64,000 nt of DNA from positions 50,013,858-50,077,857 of the forward strand of contig NC_052508.1 in assembly GCF_014356525.2 (NCBI RefSeq), in the 5' to 3' direction. Origin of the DNA: Nilaparvata lugens. Its lineage: Eukaryota > Arthropoda > Insecta > Hemiptera > Delphacidae. Both the position numbers and the translations under genes were made by a program. Positions 11,865-22,027 of this stretch are shown here, one piece after another (within the stretch, counting starts at the first letter, position 1; every line of letters starts with the position of its first letter). The notes beneath the pieces were generated by a model. That model searched no databases. It was not told where the DNA came from and saw only the letters and a list, made by a program, of their open reading frames with translations.

Positions 11865-12036
11865 ATAGTACCCTTTAAAATAATAAAACAAGAATACAAA
11901 TTGTAACGTAACTACTAGTTTCAGTAATCACACCATCGTCAGGCAATTTTTTTATAACCTGACGATGGTGTGATCACCGAAACTAGTAGTTACGTTACAA
12001 TTTGTATTCTTGTTTTATTATTTTGAAGGGTACTAT
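11865..12036. repeat. Near-perfect 172-bp inverted repeat (hairpin element)
   Basis: Two arms of about 79 bases with roughly three mismatches flank a loop of about 14 bases. The arms read ATAGTACCCTTTAAAATAAT inward to CACCATCGTCAGG and back. It starts about 230 nt downstream of the exchanger stop codon, so it would fold as a hairpin in the 3' UTR if transcription extends this far. Ends and size fit a foldback MITE. Confidence 0.8.
12014..12019 (-). terminator. Candidate polyadenylation signal AATAAA
   Basis: The first AATAAA I find on the minus strand after the stop codon, about 250 nt downstream, inside the right arm of a near-perfect inverted repeat. Whether it is used is unknown; other AT-rich hexamers occur further on. 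Confidence 0.25.
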
Positions 12037-12265
12037 AATTCTATTTTATAAATACAAGAAAGTAGCCCTGAATTCATACATTTCAAAAATAGTATACAAC
12101 GACTAAAATAGTAAATTTATGAATTACGGTACCTTAGTTGGCTACAACTAGTATAACTTTAGTACTCTGTAATGGCCCTAGTTGCCCGTCCAGGTATCGA
12201 CCACTCTATTGCTCTGTGTTGTGTCCAGATCAAAGATCGGTGACACGGACCTTGTAGGCGTACTG

Positions 12266-12486
12266 CTATTCGTTGTTGTTTTTATTTAGTTTCTTCTTCT
12301 CGTCGTCTGCCTCGTTGCATTCGCTCTCTGAGGAAGACTCGAGTGATTCAATGGAGAGGGCAGCCAACCGTCCACCGCCCGCACCACCACCAGCAACCCC
12401 TACACCCCCCGCCTGACTCATTGGCTGAGTCGAGGAGGAGTTGGTCCACCGGTCGTTCAATGATGGAGTCGAGCCGTCGGCACTCA
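12266..12486 (-). CDS. NHE last coding exon, C terminus and stop
   Basis: A 221-nt exon after TTATGTGCAG, taking one G from the previous exon to give Val-Ser-Ala-Asp. It encodes SADGSTPSLNDRWTNSSSTQ, a Gly-rich run AGGVGVAGGGAGGGR, an acidic Ser cluster SIESLESSSESECNEADD, then KKKLNKNNNE and TAG. The acidic Ser cluster fits casein kinase 2 sites. No class I PDZ ligand is seen at the end. The phase fits either donor of the previous exon. Confidence 0.85.
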
Positions 12487-14497
12487 CTGCACATAAAAAA
12501 CAATCGAAATATTCAAAAAATATTCAAGATAAGAATAACAAAATACTCGAAACAACATAACTGTATCTTATCTACGACTACGTTATAATGAAAACATTAC
12601 AACATCACAATCAATCCCCTTAAAAACTGGTTTCCGTGATGAATTTTCAAAAATATACTTGAAAGTTTATGTAATTCAATGGCTTTTACTTTTCGACCAA
12701 TCACAATGCAGATTCACCCACGAACAGTGTAAAAAAGGTGATCGCTGAACCGAAATCAGCTGTTCCAAACATTACCTGTTTGTTCTCACCTATAGGGAAA
12801 TCAATAATAACAGTATCTAATTCAAATCTATTCAATCTATTGTTATCTATAAGAATTCTAATTTTATACAATTTGGAAAGCAGAAATTTCAGCAACATCA
12901 AGCAAAGGGTAAAGAATTCAGCTGTTTATACAAGAGTATTATGCAACTACTGATTGTTAAAGCTGTGCTGATTTCAAACTAGTTGAATGTTTGTTGAATT
13001 CCATAACATTGGATAATTAAAAATTAAATATATTTTGGGATGTAAGAATTGGTGAGTACTAATTTTGCTTTTATTTACAAAATTTTGTTAATAGTAAACT
13101 GTTGGTTGTATCTTTTCAAGTGAAAAATTATAAATTGAATGATTGTGCACTTGACCTTATCAATTTAAAATTATGGAGTTTCGATTTAGAAGTTTTGGGT
13201 AAATAACTCTTTCTGATTTCATTGAAATTGTATTTTTCAACCTATATAATAAATAAAATAGCTATTCACACATTTTATTTCAATCATTTTCCATGTTGGC
13301 TATATGTTTGCTTTGTAACCTGTCAGCAATGTGGTACCGTACTGTACTTTGCTTGAGTGGTTGTAGATAGTGTATACAGAAGTTTTATATGGACTTTAAA
13401 GCACTAAGCATCTTCAAGACACGCGCTTGCTTGTGTCTCAACTCTACACCTAACTTGTGCATTAAAGACTCATTATAATAATTTTGTAAAAACTACTATT
13501 ATCATAGTAGTAATAAATATATATATAGGCTACTACCCGTATAGGTAGTTGTAGCTGTACATAGATTTTATATACTTATTTTGATTTTAGTGAAGTCAAA
13601 AATATAAAACATTGAGGTAAAAATTGTTCTTCAAAGTGAAAATTTCAAGTTTCAAAGTGTTTAGCCTACAATCCTAAAGGTTAAATGCACCAAATAATTA
13701 AAATAGAACAGATTCTCTAGTAAGATTCACTTCAAACTCTTATCACGTGTTGAATGGAAATACCATAAATTAAAAAATACATGACGATTGAGGATAAAGT
13801 ACGCTGAGCTTGTGTCAATGTGTCTGTGGTATTTTTCCTCTAAATTTAAAAGTATTGTAGAATGTAAACAGCTCTAACTGAATAGTAAGTTATCATTTGT
13901 GCAGAGTGGTCTGTAATATTCATTGGTGAAGAGAAAATCGAAGAGCAAATTCTATCTAAATACAAGCCGAATATTCTTCGCCTGCTTGCAAAAAAGAGGC
14001 TTGATTATTCTATAACAATTAGAATAGTATTCTATCATAGATGCAAGCGCAACTATCTAAGCTACTTCAACTATCGTACTCCTAAGATTGAATATGAATA
14101 TGCAATTATAGTGAGACTCACGTTCTAGAATCAGTAGAAATGATAGGACGGTATCAGGAATTGCTATACTACCTATAAAGGAGGTCCTGACGGTATAGTA
14201 TCTTTATCCACCGAATTCTATAGTAGCTGATAGCTGATCTATATAGTAGTAGATCCTTCTATAATAGCTTCTATAGATAGCTGATCCAAGTCATCCAGGG
14301 ATCTAGTAATTGTCGATTCTTGTTAATGATTATATCTCAAAAATATATTATATTCACCAAGAAAATATACATTTTCATGATTTAATAATACATTTTTACA
14401 ATTTAGATTAAATATTCTAGTAGTTCATTATATTTATTCATAGCCTACAGACGATTTTGCGGAAATGGGAAAAAATTTAGCTACCTGCTTCGTCTGA
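12487..14497. other. Intron between last two NHE exons, featureless part
   Basis: No exon, transposon frame or strong repeat recognised; AT-rich intron. Confidence 0.5.
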
Positions 14498-14656
14498 AGG
14501 TGCGTACAGATTTACCTGCCGCGAACACGAGTAATTCTCTTTTAATCAGCTGATGCCAAGCTTTTTATATCTTACCGTTTCTATACAAATACAGTTATAA
14601 TCAGCTGATGAAAAGTGAATTGCTCGTGTTTTCGGCGCGTATATCTGCACGCACCT
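14498..14656. repeat. Foldback MITE, AGGTGCGTACAGAT ends
   Basis: The terminal AAGGTGCGTACAGAT is mirrored by ATATCTGCACGCACCT. Inside, AATCAGCTGATG occurs as inverted copies and CGAACACGAG pairs with CTCGTGTTTTCGG. A related element lies at 41493-41642. Confidence 0.7.
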
Positions 14657-16106
14657 CAATAAAATACAAGGTTTAAGGTGCATGTTCATTTGTGCGTAAA
14701 CTTCCGCAGTCGACGACGACAAGCATCGTTGACATCCATATTGTCCAAATTTCAAGTGTGCTAAAACCAAATGTGCCATTTAAAAGCATAAGAAAGTATA
14801 AACTCAAACTCACCCATTGAAACATAATTGAACATAATCTTTTAGGTTATTTAGACAAATTAAAATCCACCCAATCTGAGATTCTCTCCCTGTCGTGGTC
14901 GACGACGGCATTTACGCACAAACGAAACCCCAGCTTTAGTAAACCAATGTTGATCAGGTGCTGATTTATATTGTGAATCTCACTAAAGAACGTACAGAAT
15001 TTTGCTAAACTTAGCGATACTCTGAACTCATGGTTGCGGATTGAAGCAAGGTTTGATCGGGAAATGAATGAGACGTGTAGTTTACGAGAAGAGGAAGAAG
15101 ATGTATAAGGAGAAGAAAAGGAGAAGGATAAGAAGACGATAAAGAAGAGGAAGTGGAAATGAAATAAGAAATATAATAATCAGATAGGCAGAGCAGAAAA
15201 AATGGAGAAGAAGCAAGAATAATAGAAAGACGTCGCATAACAAAGTGAATAGACTATTAGTCCAGCCAAAAAGCTATTACTTCCAACTTAATTTGATTAT
15301 TAAACTTATTATTACAAGCTGTAAACCTGATCCAACCCGTTTTCCGTAAAATATTTCCTATTTATAAAAAAACAACTATATTATATTCAATTTCTGCAGA
15401 AAAGCCAAAGCAATTACATTTTGCTGAACATAACCACTGTGGTTACAAAGCTGATTTTGAAAAAATCAAAGATTTGTATTTAGAACGCAATTTGTTTCTC
15501 CAGAAAAGAACCGAGGAACTAATGCTATATTTTCTCTGTTTAACCCTGTTGTCAGTATTTTCAGTAGCAGAGCAGAAGTCTTCAGGGTGTTTTACAGCAT
15601 TTAACTTTGGATTTTCGTTTGATAATTATTTTCTGTATGGTATTTCCAAGTCTAATGTATTATAACTATTATTATAATATCAATCTTTGAGATTATTTTC
15701 ATAATAATTGTAAGATTACAAAAATATGTGAGTCAGTATTTTGTACTTTTATGCAAATTGTACCTTCATTCATTTAACGATGTTATTTATACCTTTTTGT
15801 AGATTTTTTCGTTTTGCAATAAATTTAAATTGATAAATTATTTTGATTTTGTTGAACCAGAATCTATAAACATCTCTAGCAATGAACTACAGAGGCTCAA
15901 TATGCCCAAATCTTCAAGGATAATATAGAGTTGTGCAGAGGAAACGCATGTTTTTCGAACAGCCAGTACTCGTCAACGGGAGAGGGTATTGCCCTGGAAC
16001 GAATGTTGGCAGACGACCCATACTATGCCATTTCAGTTGCTATGAGCGTTAGAACGTACAACATCGTGTGTTCGCTGTTAAGCAGTTTTTTTTAGAAACA
16101 ATGAAT
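14657..16106. other. NHE intron with polypurine stretch
   Basis: About 15089-15232 is strongly purine-rich on the + strand (GAAGAGGAAGAAGATG-like), which produces artificial ORFs. Nothing else recognised. Confidence 0.5.
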
Positions 16107-16408
16107 CTGTAGTCACAGTGCAATGCTTTTCCGTCAATATTTTAGAGTTGGGCGTCGAGGTGCAATGTCCGATCGAAAAATGTAGACCGAGTAAGTGTCG
16201 TCGAGTCGATCGTCTAGGACTAGTAACAACTGCCGTTCTGACTCGGTCTACACTTTCCGGGGAACGGGAAAGACCAGGTGGTTTCTTTTTCATCACATAA
16301 CTAGTACTCCTAAATGCTGCAACCCAACGGAGTACAGTATTTCGATCGGGCATTGCAACTCGACCCTCACAACTCTAAAATATTGACGAAAAAGCGTTGC
16401 ACTGTGAC

Positions 16409-16413
<5 letters not shown>
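16107..16413. mobile_element. Inverted-repeat element flanking a transposase HTH fragment
   Basis: Arms of about 70 bases: CTGTAGTCACAGTGCAATGC at the left, GCGTTGCACTGTGACTACAG at the right. The centre on the minus strand encodes PDRNTVLRWVAAFRSTSYVM and KKKPPGLSRSPESVDRVRTA, resembling the N-terminal helix-turn-helix (DUF4817 type) of mariner-like insect transposases. Catalytic domains are missing. It lies in an NHE intron. Confidence 0.65.
16190..16353 (-). pseudogene. DUF4817-type transposase N-terminal fragment
   Basis: About 55 codons: NTVLRWVAAFRSTSYVMKKK, then PPGLSRSPESVDRVRTAVVT and SPRRSTRRH. This is the DNA-binding N terminus only; the frame then runs into the inverted repeat arm and no DDE domain is present. 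It is a fossil trapped between the arms of a foldback. Confidence 0.65.

Positions 16414-16446
<33 letters not shown>
16414..16446. repeat. (GA)n microsatellite
   Basis: Simple GA dinucleotide run immediately after the right arm of the foldback and 30 bases downstream of an NHE exon donor. Confidence 0.95.
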
Positions 16447-16449
<3 letters not shown>

Positions 16450-16477
16450 GTGCAACTAGGACGGGTATGGGGTTTAC

Positions 16478-16717
16478 CTGGCCGATTAGCAGTACCTGTG
16501 AGCAGTTCTTCCTCGGGAATGGGATCGACACTGGAGCCGAGCTCGAGCATAGATCCTCTCCGTGCCGTCTTCGAGTGGGGACTGAGCAGCAGCAGCGAAG
16601 TGGCTTCCTCTATGAGCAGAACGGACGATGACTGCGGCGAGCTGGACATTGATGGTGGCTCGCTCTCGCGGCGGAACAAACCAATCACCGACTGCACGCC
16701 CGGTTGTTCGATGCCGC
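16478..16717 (-). CDS. NHE exon: Ser-rich tail with RRES and RRGS, two donors
   Basis: An exon after GTGTGTAG. It encodes GIEQPGVQSVIGLFRRESEP, then PSMSSSPQSSSVLLIEEATS, LLLLSPHSKTARRGSMLELG and SSVDPIPEEELLT. FRRES and ARRGS both fit basophilic kinase (PKA-type) consensus sites. Two donors keep phase 1: GTACTG, ending the exon at 16496 (222 nt), and CAG|GTAAAC, ending it at 16478 (240 nt, adding GTANRP). The second matches consensus better, so I used it. The upstream junction reads ATFL-G-GIEQ. A GA microsatellite and a foldback lie just downstream in the intron. Confidence 0.87.
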
Positions 16718-16740
16718 CTACACACAGTACAATAACGGGG

Positions 16741-17560
16741 TTAGTGACTAAAAACAGTACAGGAATATTGCATTCATTAAATTTAAAACAAAAACAGATC
16801 AAAGTGATACATCTTAACGTAGGATCAATGACTGATAAGGTGGGGCAGGTGAGAATATTTTTGGAAGATGAAGCTCCAGATTTTTTTCTTATAAGTGAGC
16901 ATGGGCTGACTGATGGTAAGTTGAATTCAAGTAAACCGCACATTTGAATAATTATTTTGAAAGAAAATATATGAGAAAGTGAGGGTTCGCTATTTATAAG
17001 AATGATTCAACTATGACTGGAAGTTTGAAAATTATGGAGATGAGTAGGAGTTTTTCCGAGCAAAAGATTTTTGAGTGCTGTGACATACAGCTGGAATTGG
17101 ATAATCAACGTATAATTCTGTCATCAATATATAGGAGTCCTCATGCTAAAATTGATATATTTGTTGAAGAGTTAAGTGCCTACCTCAAAGCATTAGAACC
17201 GTTTTTGAACTCGCTTGGAATAATAATAGGGGGGATTTTAACATAAATATTATGAAGAAAGATAGAGCTGCAAATTGTTTTGGTCTGAGCTTTCGAATTA
17301 TGGTTCTTACTAGAATGACCGAGCTGACGTCAACATTTGAACAAATTTCCCAATCAATAAACATGAGGTGATTGAGTGTCATTAATCCGATCATCATGTA
17401 GTTTCTATCACTTCTAAACAGCCATCTGGGAGGATTTGTAATTTTAAAAAATACATTACACGGAATTTGAATCGCCAGAACCTTGTAGAGTTGAAGGATA
17501 AATTGAGACTTGAAAATTGGGCTGATGTTTACAGTGAAAAGGTACTGTGGCACAAACTAA
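16741..17560 (+). pseudogene. Degenerate non-LTR endonuclease fragment
   Basis: Pieces in shifting frames: KVIHLNVGSMTDKVGQVRIF with FLISEHGL, then IQLELDNQRIILSSIYRSPH, IIIGG and SDHHVVSI. These are successive blocks of an APE-type endonuclease of a CR1/Jockey-like element, broken by frameshifts and stops and lacking reverse transcriptase. It is a different element from the one at 991-3948 and lies in an NHE intron. Confidence 0.75.
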
Positions 17561-17962
17561 TTTTATTGATTAGTAGATTTTAATTTTATCTAGGTCTAGT
17601 AGTAGATGAGAAACTACGACGATTGACCATACATTTTGTTAAATGTCTTATGTCAATATAAAACAATTTATTTCTATTTCTATTATTCCATGCAAGTAAG
17701 CTAATTAAGTTACCTCCTTCAAGTGTAGATAATATAAGAAATAATGAGAAAAAATCCAATATTAAAAACAACTATTTGAATGGCTTATTGGATGTCTGCC
17801 TGAAACTATTGAGTTTTTTTTCATAAATTATCTGAATTTCATTCAATTATAATAATTTTATTCCTTTCTTTTGCACATGAAATTTTAAAATAAAAAGATG
17901 TATGAGTGAGTCTACAAAACATTTTTTTCACTGACCTCCTACTTGCATACAAATTAAGAATA
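17561..17962. other. NHE intron, nothing recognised
   Basis: AT-rich sequence without supported features. Confidence 0.5.
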
Positions 17963-18075
17963 AATTAATGAAACCAATATAAAAATCTTGTAGTACCCTT
18001 TATTTTTCAAAAACTTCAAAATAGTTCAACAGAAAATAAAGGGTACTAAAAGATTTTTATATTGTTCTTATTAAT
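17963..18075. repeat. Foldback repeat, AATATAAAAATCTT arms
   Basis: Core arms of about 33 bases (AATATAAAAATCTT..TAGTACCCTTTATTTT and its reverse complement, one mismatch) with a weaker extension to ATTAAT at both ends. The TAGTACCCTTTA motif also ends the hairpin at 11865-12036. Confidence 0.75.
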
Positions 18076-18288
18076 GTGTTGAAAAGTAGCCCATATAAGT
18101 GAAGTGTTCTTATAAATAAAGAATAATTTTGCAAGTTGTACTTTTGTTTTGACATGAACCAACTGTATAAAAGTTTTTTCTTTATTTCACTGAGTTAGTG
18201 ATAGTAGATAATTTTAATTATTGTAAGTCATTGTTTTTTGTCAATATAAAACATATTTTGATGGTTTCCATTTGGTTATATAGTGTAC

Positions 18289-18456
18289 CTAGGAATGTGG
18301 CAGAGGGGGAGCTGTAGGCGAGGTACTCCTTGTTGGAGCACCATCCGGGGAACTCGTTTTGCCTCAGCGGTCCGGCGTTCTGGTCCTCGTCGTCCCGTTT
18401 CCATGGCAACATCTTCTCCAGGGCGGTCGGCGTCGACACCCGAGGCACTTCTCCCG
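18289..18456 (-). CDS. NHE exon: conserved-looking tail block LPWKR...EYLAYSSPSATF
   Basis: A 168-nt symmetric (1-1) exon after GCTAATTTCAG and before GTACAC. It encodes GEVPRVSTPTALEKMLPWKR, then DDEDQNAGPLRQNEFPGWCS and NKEYLAYSSPSATFL. The segments TPTALEKxLPWKR and SNKEYLAYxSPSATFLG match what I remember of insect NHE tails, and the split Gly codon joins to GGIEQPG of the next exon. It lies about 3.5 kb from the preceding candidate exon. Confidence 0.88.
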
Positions 18457-19226
18457 CTGAAATTAGCAAATAATCAAACATCATTCTACTGGATTTGTCC
18501 ACTGCTCATTTCCTATGACAAAATAACAGACATAATACTGACACAGATAAAACAAATATAAAGCTCTCACATACAATAATAAACAGAGATAGAATACTAC
18601 ACAGACAAGAAGTGAACGCAACTTGTACATTATTGGCGTTCAGGCTATATATTTACAGCATTTTCCAATTCCGTGTACATTTTTTCCTCCCCATATTTAA
18701 GCCTACACAAACTATTTATCAATTCCATGTACGTGCTTTCCTCCCCACATGACTGTACACTAACATTTATTTACGTCTCATTTGCATCTGAAAGTTTAAT
18801 TTTTTTAAAGGAAAGGTTTTATATAATTAACTTATTCTTAATTCCATTACTCCATATACGTGTTTACTTTCTCATGTACACAAGCAGTCATTTACGTCCC
18901 AATTGCATGTACATTTTTTCAATGTAATTTGTTCCGAATTTTAAATTTCTTGTACGCGTTCGATTGTATTCTGATTACGTGTTTCTAATTAATATTGCAA
19001 TAGATAAGCGATTTTATGGGCTGCTGTGAGAAGTGAGATCATTCATTAAGAGTATACATCGTCTTGACTATTGAAAGAAGTATGGAAAGAGATGAGCTAA
19101 TGTATATTGGAGAAATAATATATATCTGTAAGCCATCATGACATAATATCCTTCAATGAAATATTTACAACAAAATACTGGGAAGTCTAATATTATTATC
19201 TACCGTTAATATCTAAAAACACCGAA
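18457..19226. other. NHE intron, no gene
   Basis: AT-rich intron. The part after about 19020 may be decayed retroelement sequence leading into the integrase fragment at 19227. Confidence 0.45.
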
Positions 19227-19389
19227 GATTTTGTAGTTGGAGAGGAGATATATATGCAGAATATTCATAACAAAGAATGGGAAAAAGGAAGAATAATTGA
19301 GAGATTACCACAACCAGGTTCATTCCTGGTTAGAAACAATAATGGCGGTGTTCAGCGAAGAAACACGATTCATATACGAAAAATAAAAA
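19227..19389 (+). pseudogene. Ty3/gypsy integrase C-terminal fragment
   Basis: Frame reads DFVVGEEIYMQNIHNKEWEK, then GRIIERLPQPGSFLVRNNNG and GVQRRNTIHIRKI. The pattern of a GxxVW-like start, KWxxG, SFLVR and a final RRNxxHIR is typical of the C-terminal domain of Ty3/gypsy integrases. Upstream frames are broken, and downstream it runs into the repeat at 19384. Confidence 0.7.
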
Positions 19390-20023
19390 TCTGGTGTGGC
19401 GCACCCACACAACTTTCCTTGCCGTTATGAGAATTGATCACCTGACGCTAGTGTTCCCGCGCATCTCAAGTCTACTTATAAACAAAGATCTGATTCAGCT
19501 GGTGACAGGACAATAACGCTGGAGACATACGAGGTCTGCTATCTCTCCATAGTGAATCATTTAATAGAATCAACGGTTGCCTGCAGTTTGCAATTGGATA
19601 ATCACATTTTCTCGAATTTCGAGCTTATTTTCAATTTTAGGTGAAAATGTTACTGGACATCAATTGTAGAGATTTTCATGCTCAATCTTTTCCACGTGAA
19701 ATTTTTCGTTTAAATTGTATCTGAAGCCTGATAATTGAGAATCTAAAATCAAACTTTGCATAGATGGGGCGGTGCTCCTGAAATTTTTACAGATATGGGA
19801 CTTATCAATGACTTTTTTAGGTATGAATTTTATCAAAATCGTTGGAGCCGTTTTCGAGAAAATCGCGAATAACCCTGTTTTTGACAACATTTTCGCCATT
19901 TTAGCCGCCATCTTGAATTGCATTTGACCGAAAATGTTCGTGTCGGATCCTTATAGTGTAAATACCTTAAGTTCCAAATTTCAAGTCATTCCGTTAATTG
20001 GGAGATGAGATATCGTGTACACA

Positions 20024-20059
<36 letters not shown>

Positions 20060-20198
20060 ACACATACAGACCAATACCCAAAAACCACTTTTTTGGACTC
20101 AGGGGATCTTGAAACGTATAGAAATTTAGAAATTGGGGTACCTTAATTTTTTCGGAATGCAATACTTTCCTTACCTATGGTAATAGGGCAAGGAAAGT
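19384..20198. repeat. Dispersed repeat, CTTTCCTTGCC ends, copy 1
   Basis: Begins AAAATCTGGTGTGGCGCACC; ACTTTCCTTGCC at 19412-19423 is mirrored by GGCAAGGAAAGT at 20187-20198. It contains an (AC)n run near 20022-20058 and the ATCGTTGGAGCCGTTTTCGAG block. A second copy follows at 20550. I associate this family with planthopper genomes from memory. Confidence 0.75.
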
Positions 20199-20549
20199 GA
20201 AAAGGGGAATATAGGATAATATACGACTAATATAAAGTCTTGAAGAGGGAGATGTTACAGATGATAATTATTATTATCATATGATTTCAATACACTAGTT
20301 ACCAGAACGTTAATAACAGTTTAGTCTTGAATGAATAATTATAAATAAAGATGGTTGGTTGATATGAAAAGTATTATTTATTCAATATCTAACATGGTAG
20401 TTTATATTGGTAAGGGTTTTACTAATATTTTTTCAATTTGTTCCTCAATTTGGATCCTAATTTTACTTTCATTTTTGAATGTTAAAATACTTCAAGTAAC
20501 ACAAGCCATTCAAAAACACTACTCTTTCTCATCATCGAATAGTATGGGA
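20199..20549. other. Spacer between two repeat copies
   Basis: AT-rich; a + strand frame with hydrophobic residues (SSIWILILLSFLNVKI) spans into the next repeat but resembles nothing I can name. Confidence 0.4.
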
Positions 20550-21356
20550 AAAATCTGGTGTGGTGCACTCACACAACTTTCCTTGCCGTTAAGAAAACTG
20601 ACGCTAGTGTTACCGCGCATCTCGTCTACTTTTCAAAAATCTGAGCCAGCTGGTGACAGGACAATAGCGCTGCAGACACATGAAGTCTGCTATCTCTTCA
20701 TAGTGAATGATTCAATAGAATCAACAGTTGCCAAAAGTTTGCAATTGAATAATCTTATTTTCTCGAATTTCGAGCTTATTTTCAATTTTGGGTGGAAATG
20801 TTACTGAACATTAATTGTAGAGATCTTTATGCTCAATGTTTTCCACTTGAGAATTTTTGTTCACATCGTATCTGAAGCCTGATAATTGGGAATCTAAAAT
20901 CAAACTTTGCATAGATGGTGCAGTTCTCCTGAAATTTTTACAGATATGAGACTTGTGGCAGTTGATAGAGCTTATCAATGACTTTTCTAGGTATGAATTT
21001 GATCAAAATCGTTGGAGCCGGTTTCGAGAAAATCGCGAAAACCCCTGTTTTTGACAACATTTTTGCCATTTTAGCCGCCATCTTGAATTGCATTTGATCG
21101 AAAATGTTCGTGTCGAATCCTTATAGTGTAAGGACCTTAAGTTCCAAATTTCAAGTCATTCTGTTAATTGGGAGATGAGATATCGTGTACACAGACGCAC
21201 ATACACTCATACACACACACACATACAGACCAATACCCAAAAACCACTTCTTTGGACTCAGGGGACCTTAAAACGTATAGAAATTTAGAAATTGGGGACC
21301 TTAATTTTTTTCGAAAGCAATACTTTCCTTGCCTGTGATAATAAGGCAAGGTAAGT
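20550..21356. repeat. Dispersed repeat, CTTTCCTTGCC ends, copy 2
   Basis: Same organisation as copy 1: AAAATCTGGTGTGGTGCACT at the left, ACTTTCCTTGCC at 20576-20587 and GGCAAGGTAAGT at 21345-21356. It differs by small indels, including an extra TGGCAGTTGATAGAG near 20955. Both copies are in the same orientation. Confidence 0.75.
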
Positions 21357-21967
21357 AAAAATTATCTTTGGGAATTTCAAGTCATGAATAGAAGATAATA
21401 ATTAGGATATTCAAATCGTGAAAATTACGTGTGAAAATATTTGATAAATTCAATAGCTATATTTGATCAATATAGACTAAGAAAAAGCTTGTTGAAAACT
21501 AATATGGCGGAAATAAGAGTAGGCCTACCCTAATCAATCTTTTCCACTAGGATGATGAACAATAAATATTTTAAGGCTACATTATTTGGATAACTCTTTA
21601 GGTAAAACACCTGAAAATTCCAATATCAGAAAGCTACTATATACTATTCGATACAAATTGGATACCAGAGATTCAAGTTATACTCAAAGTTCAATATTAT
21701 TTTTCTATACAGGATATAAATATTGCACGTTGAATATCATGATATAATCCTAATCAATCAATTAGCACAGGTTGAAGAACATTTTTAAATAGTTCAAATT
21801 CAAAACAATGATTCAACCACTGTTTATTTAACAAATAATAACCACCAGGTTAATGATAAGGAAGCGGATGACGACTAATTAAAATTCTAGATAGCGTAAA
21901 ATTCAATTTTAAATTATAAAAATATTCTAAATGAGAATGCAAAGCCATGCGGTTAGGCGCTACTTAC
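21357..21967. other. NHE intron, nothing recognised
   Basis: AT-rich intron sequence. Confidence 0.5.
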
Positions 21968-22027
21968 TAGTGGACGAATCTTTCGAGAGCTTCTTTTGAG
22001 GCGACTGCGAAGGTGGTATGCCTTCAT
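21968..22027 (-). CDS. NHE candidate exon: EGIPPSQSPQKKLSKDSST
   Basis: A 60-nt symmetric (1-1) exon between ATGTTTTTAG-type sequence (GTTTTTAG) and a perfect GTAAGT. It encodes EGIPPSQSPQKKLSKDSST plus split codons. The peptide is Ser/Pro/Lys-rich, like other tail segments. The strong donor and correct phase are the main support. Confidence 0.68.

Noticed and set aside
15011..15238. Ser/Leu-rich minus-strand ORF of 75 codons
   Set aside because: Translation of the complement of a polypurine tract; low complexity.
16293..16943. 216-codon minus-strand ORF taken as one gene
   Set aside because: Only 16478-16717 is coding (an NHE exon with acceptor and donors); the rest is intron, a GA repeat read as Ser-Leu, and a foldback arm.
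20355..20807. 150-codon + strand ORF with a hydrophobic segment
   Set aside because: Its second half lies inside a dispersed repeat and the first half has no recognisable family; a retroelement envelope origin was considered but no motif supports it.
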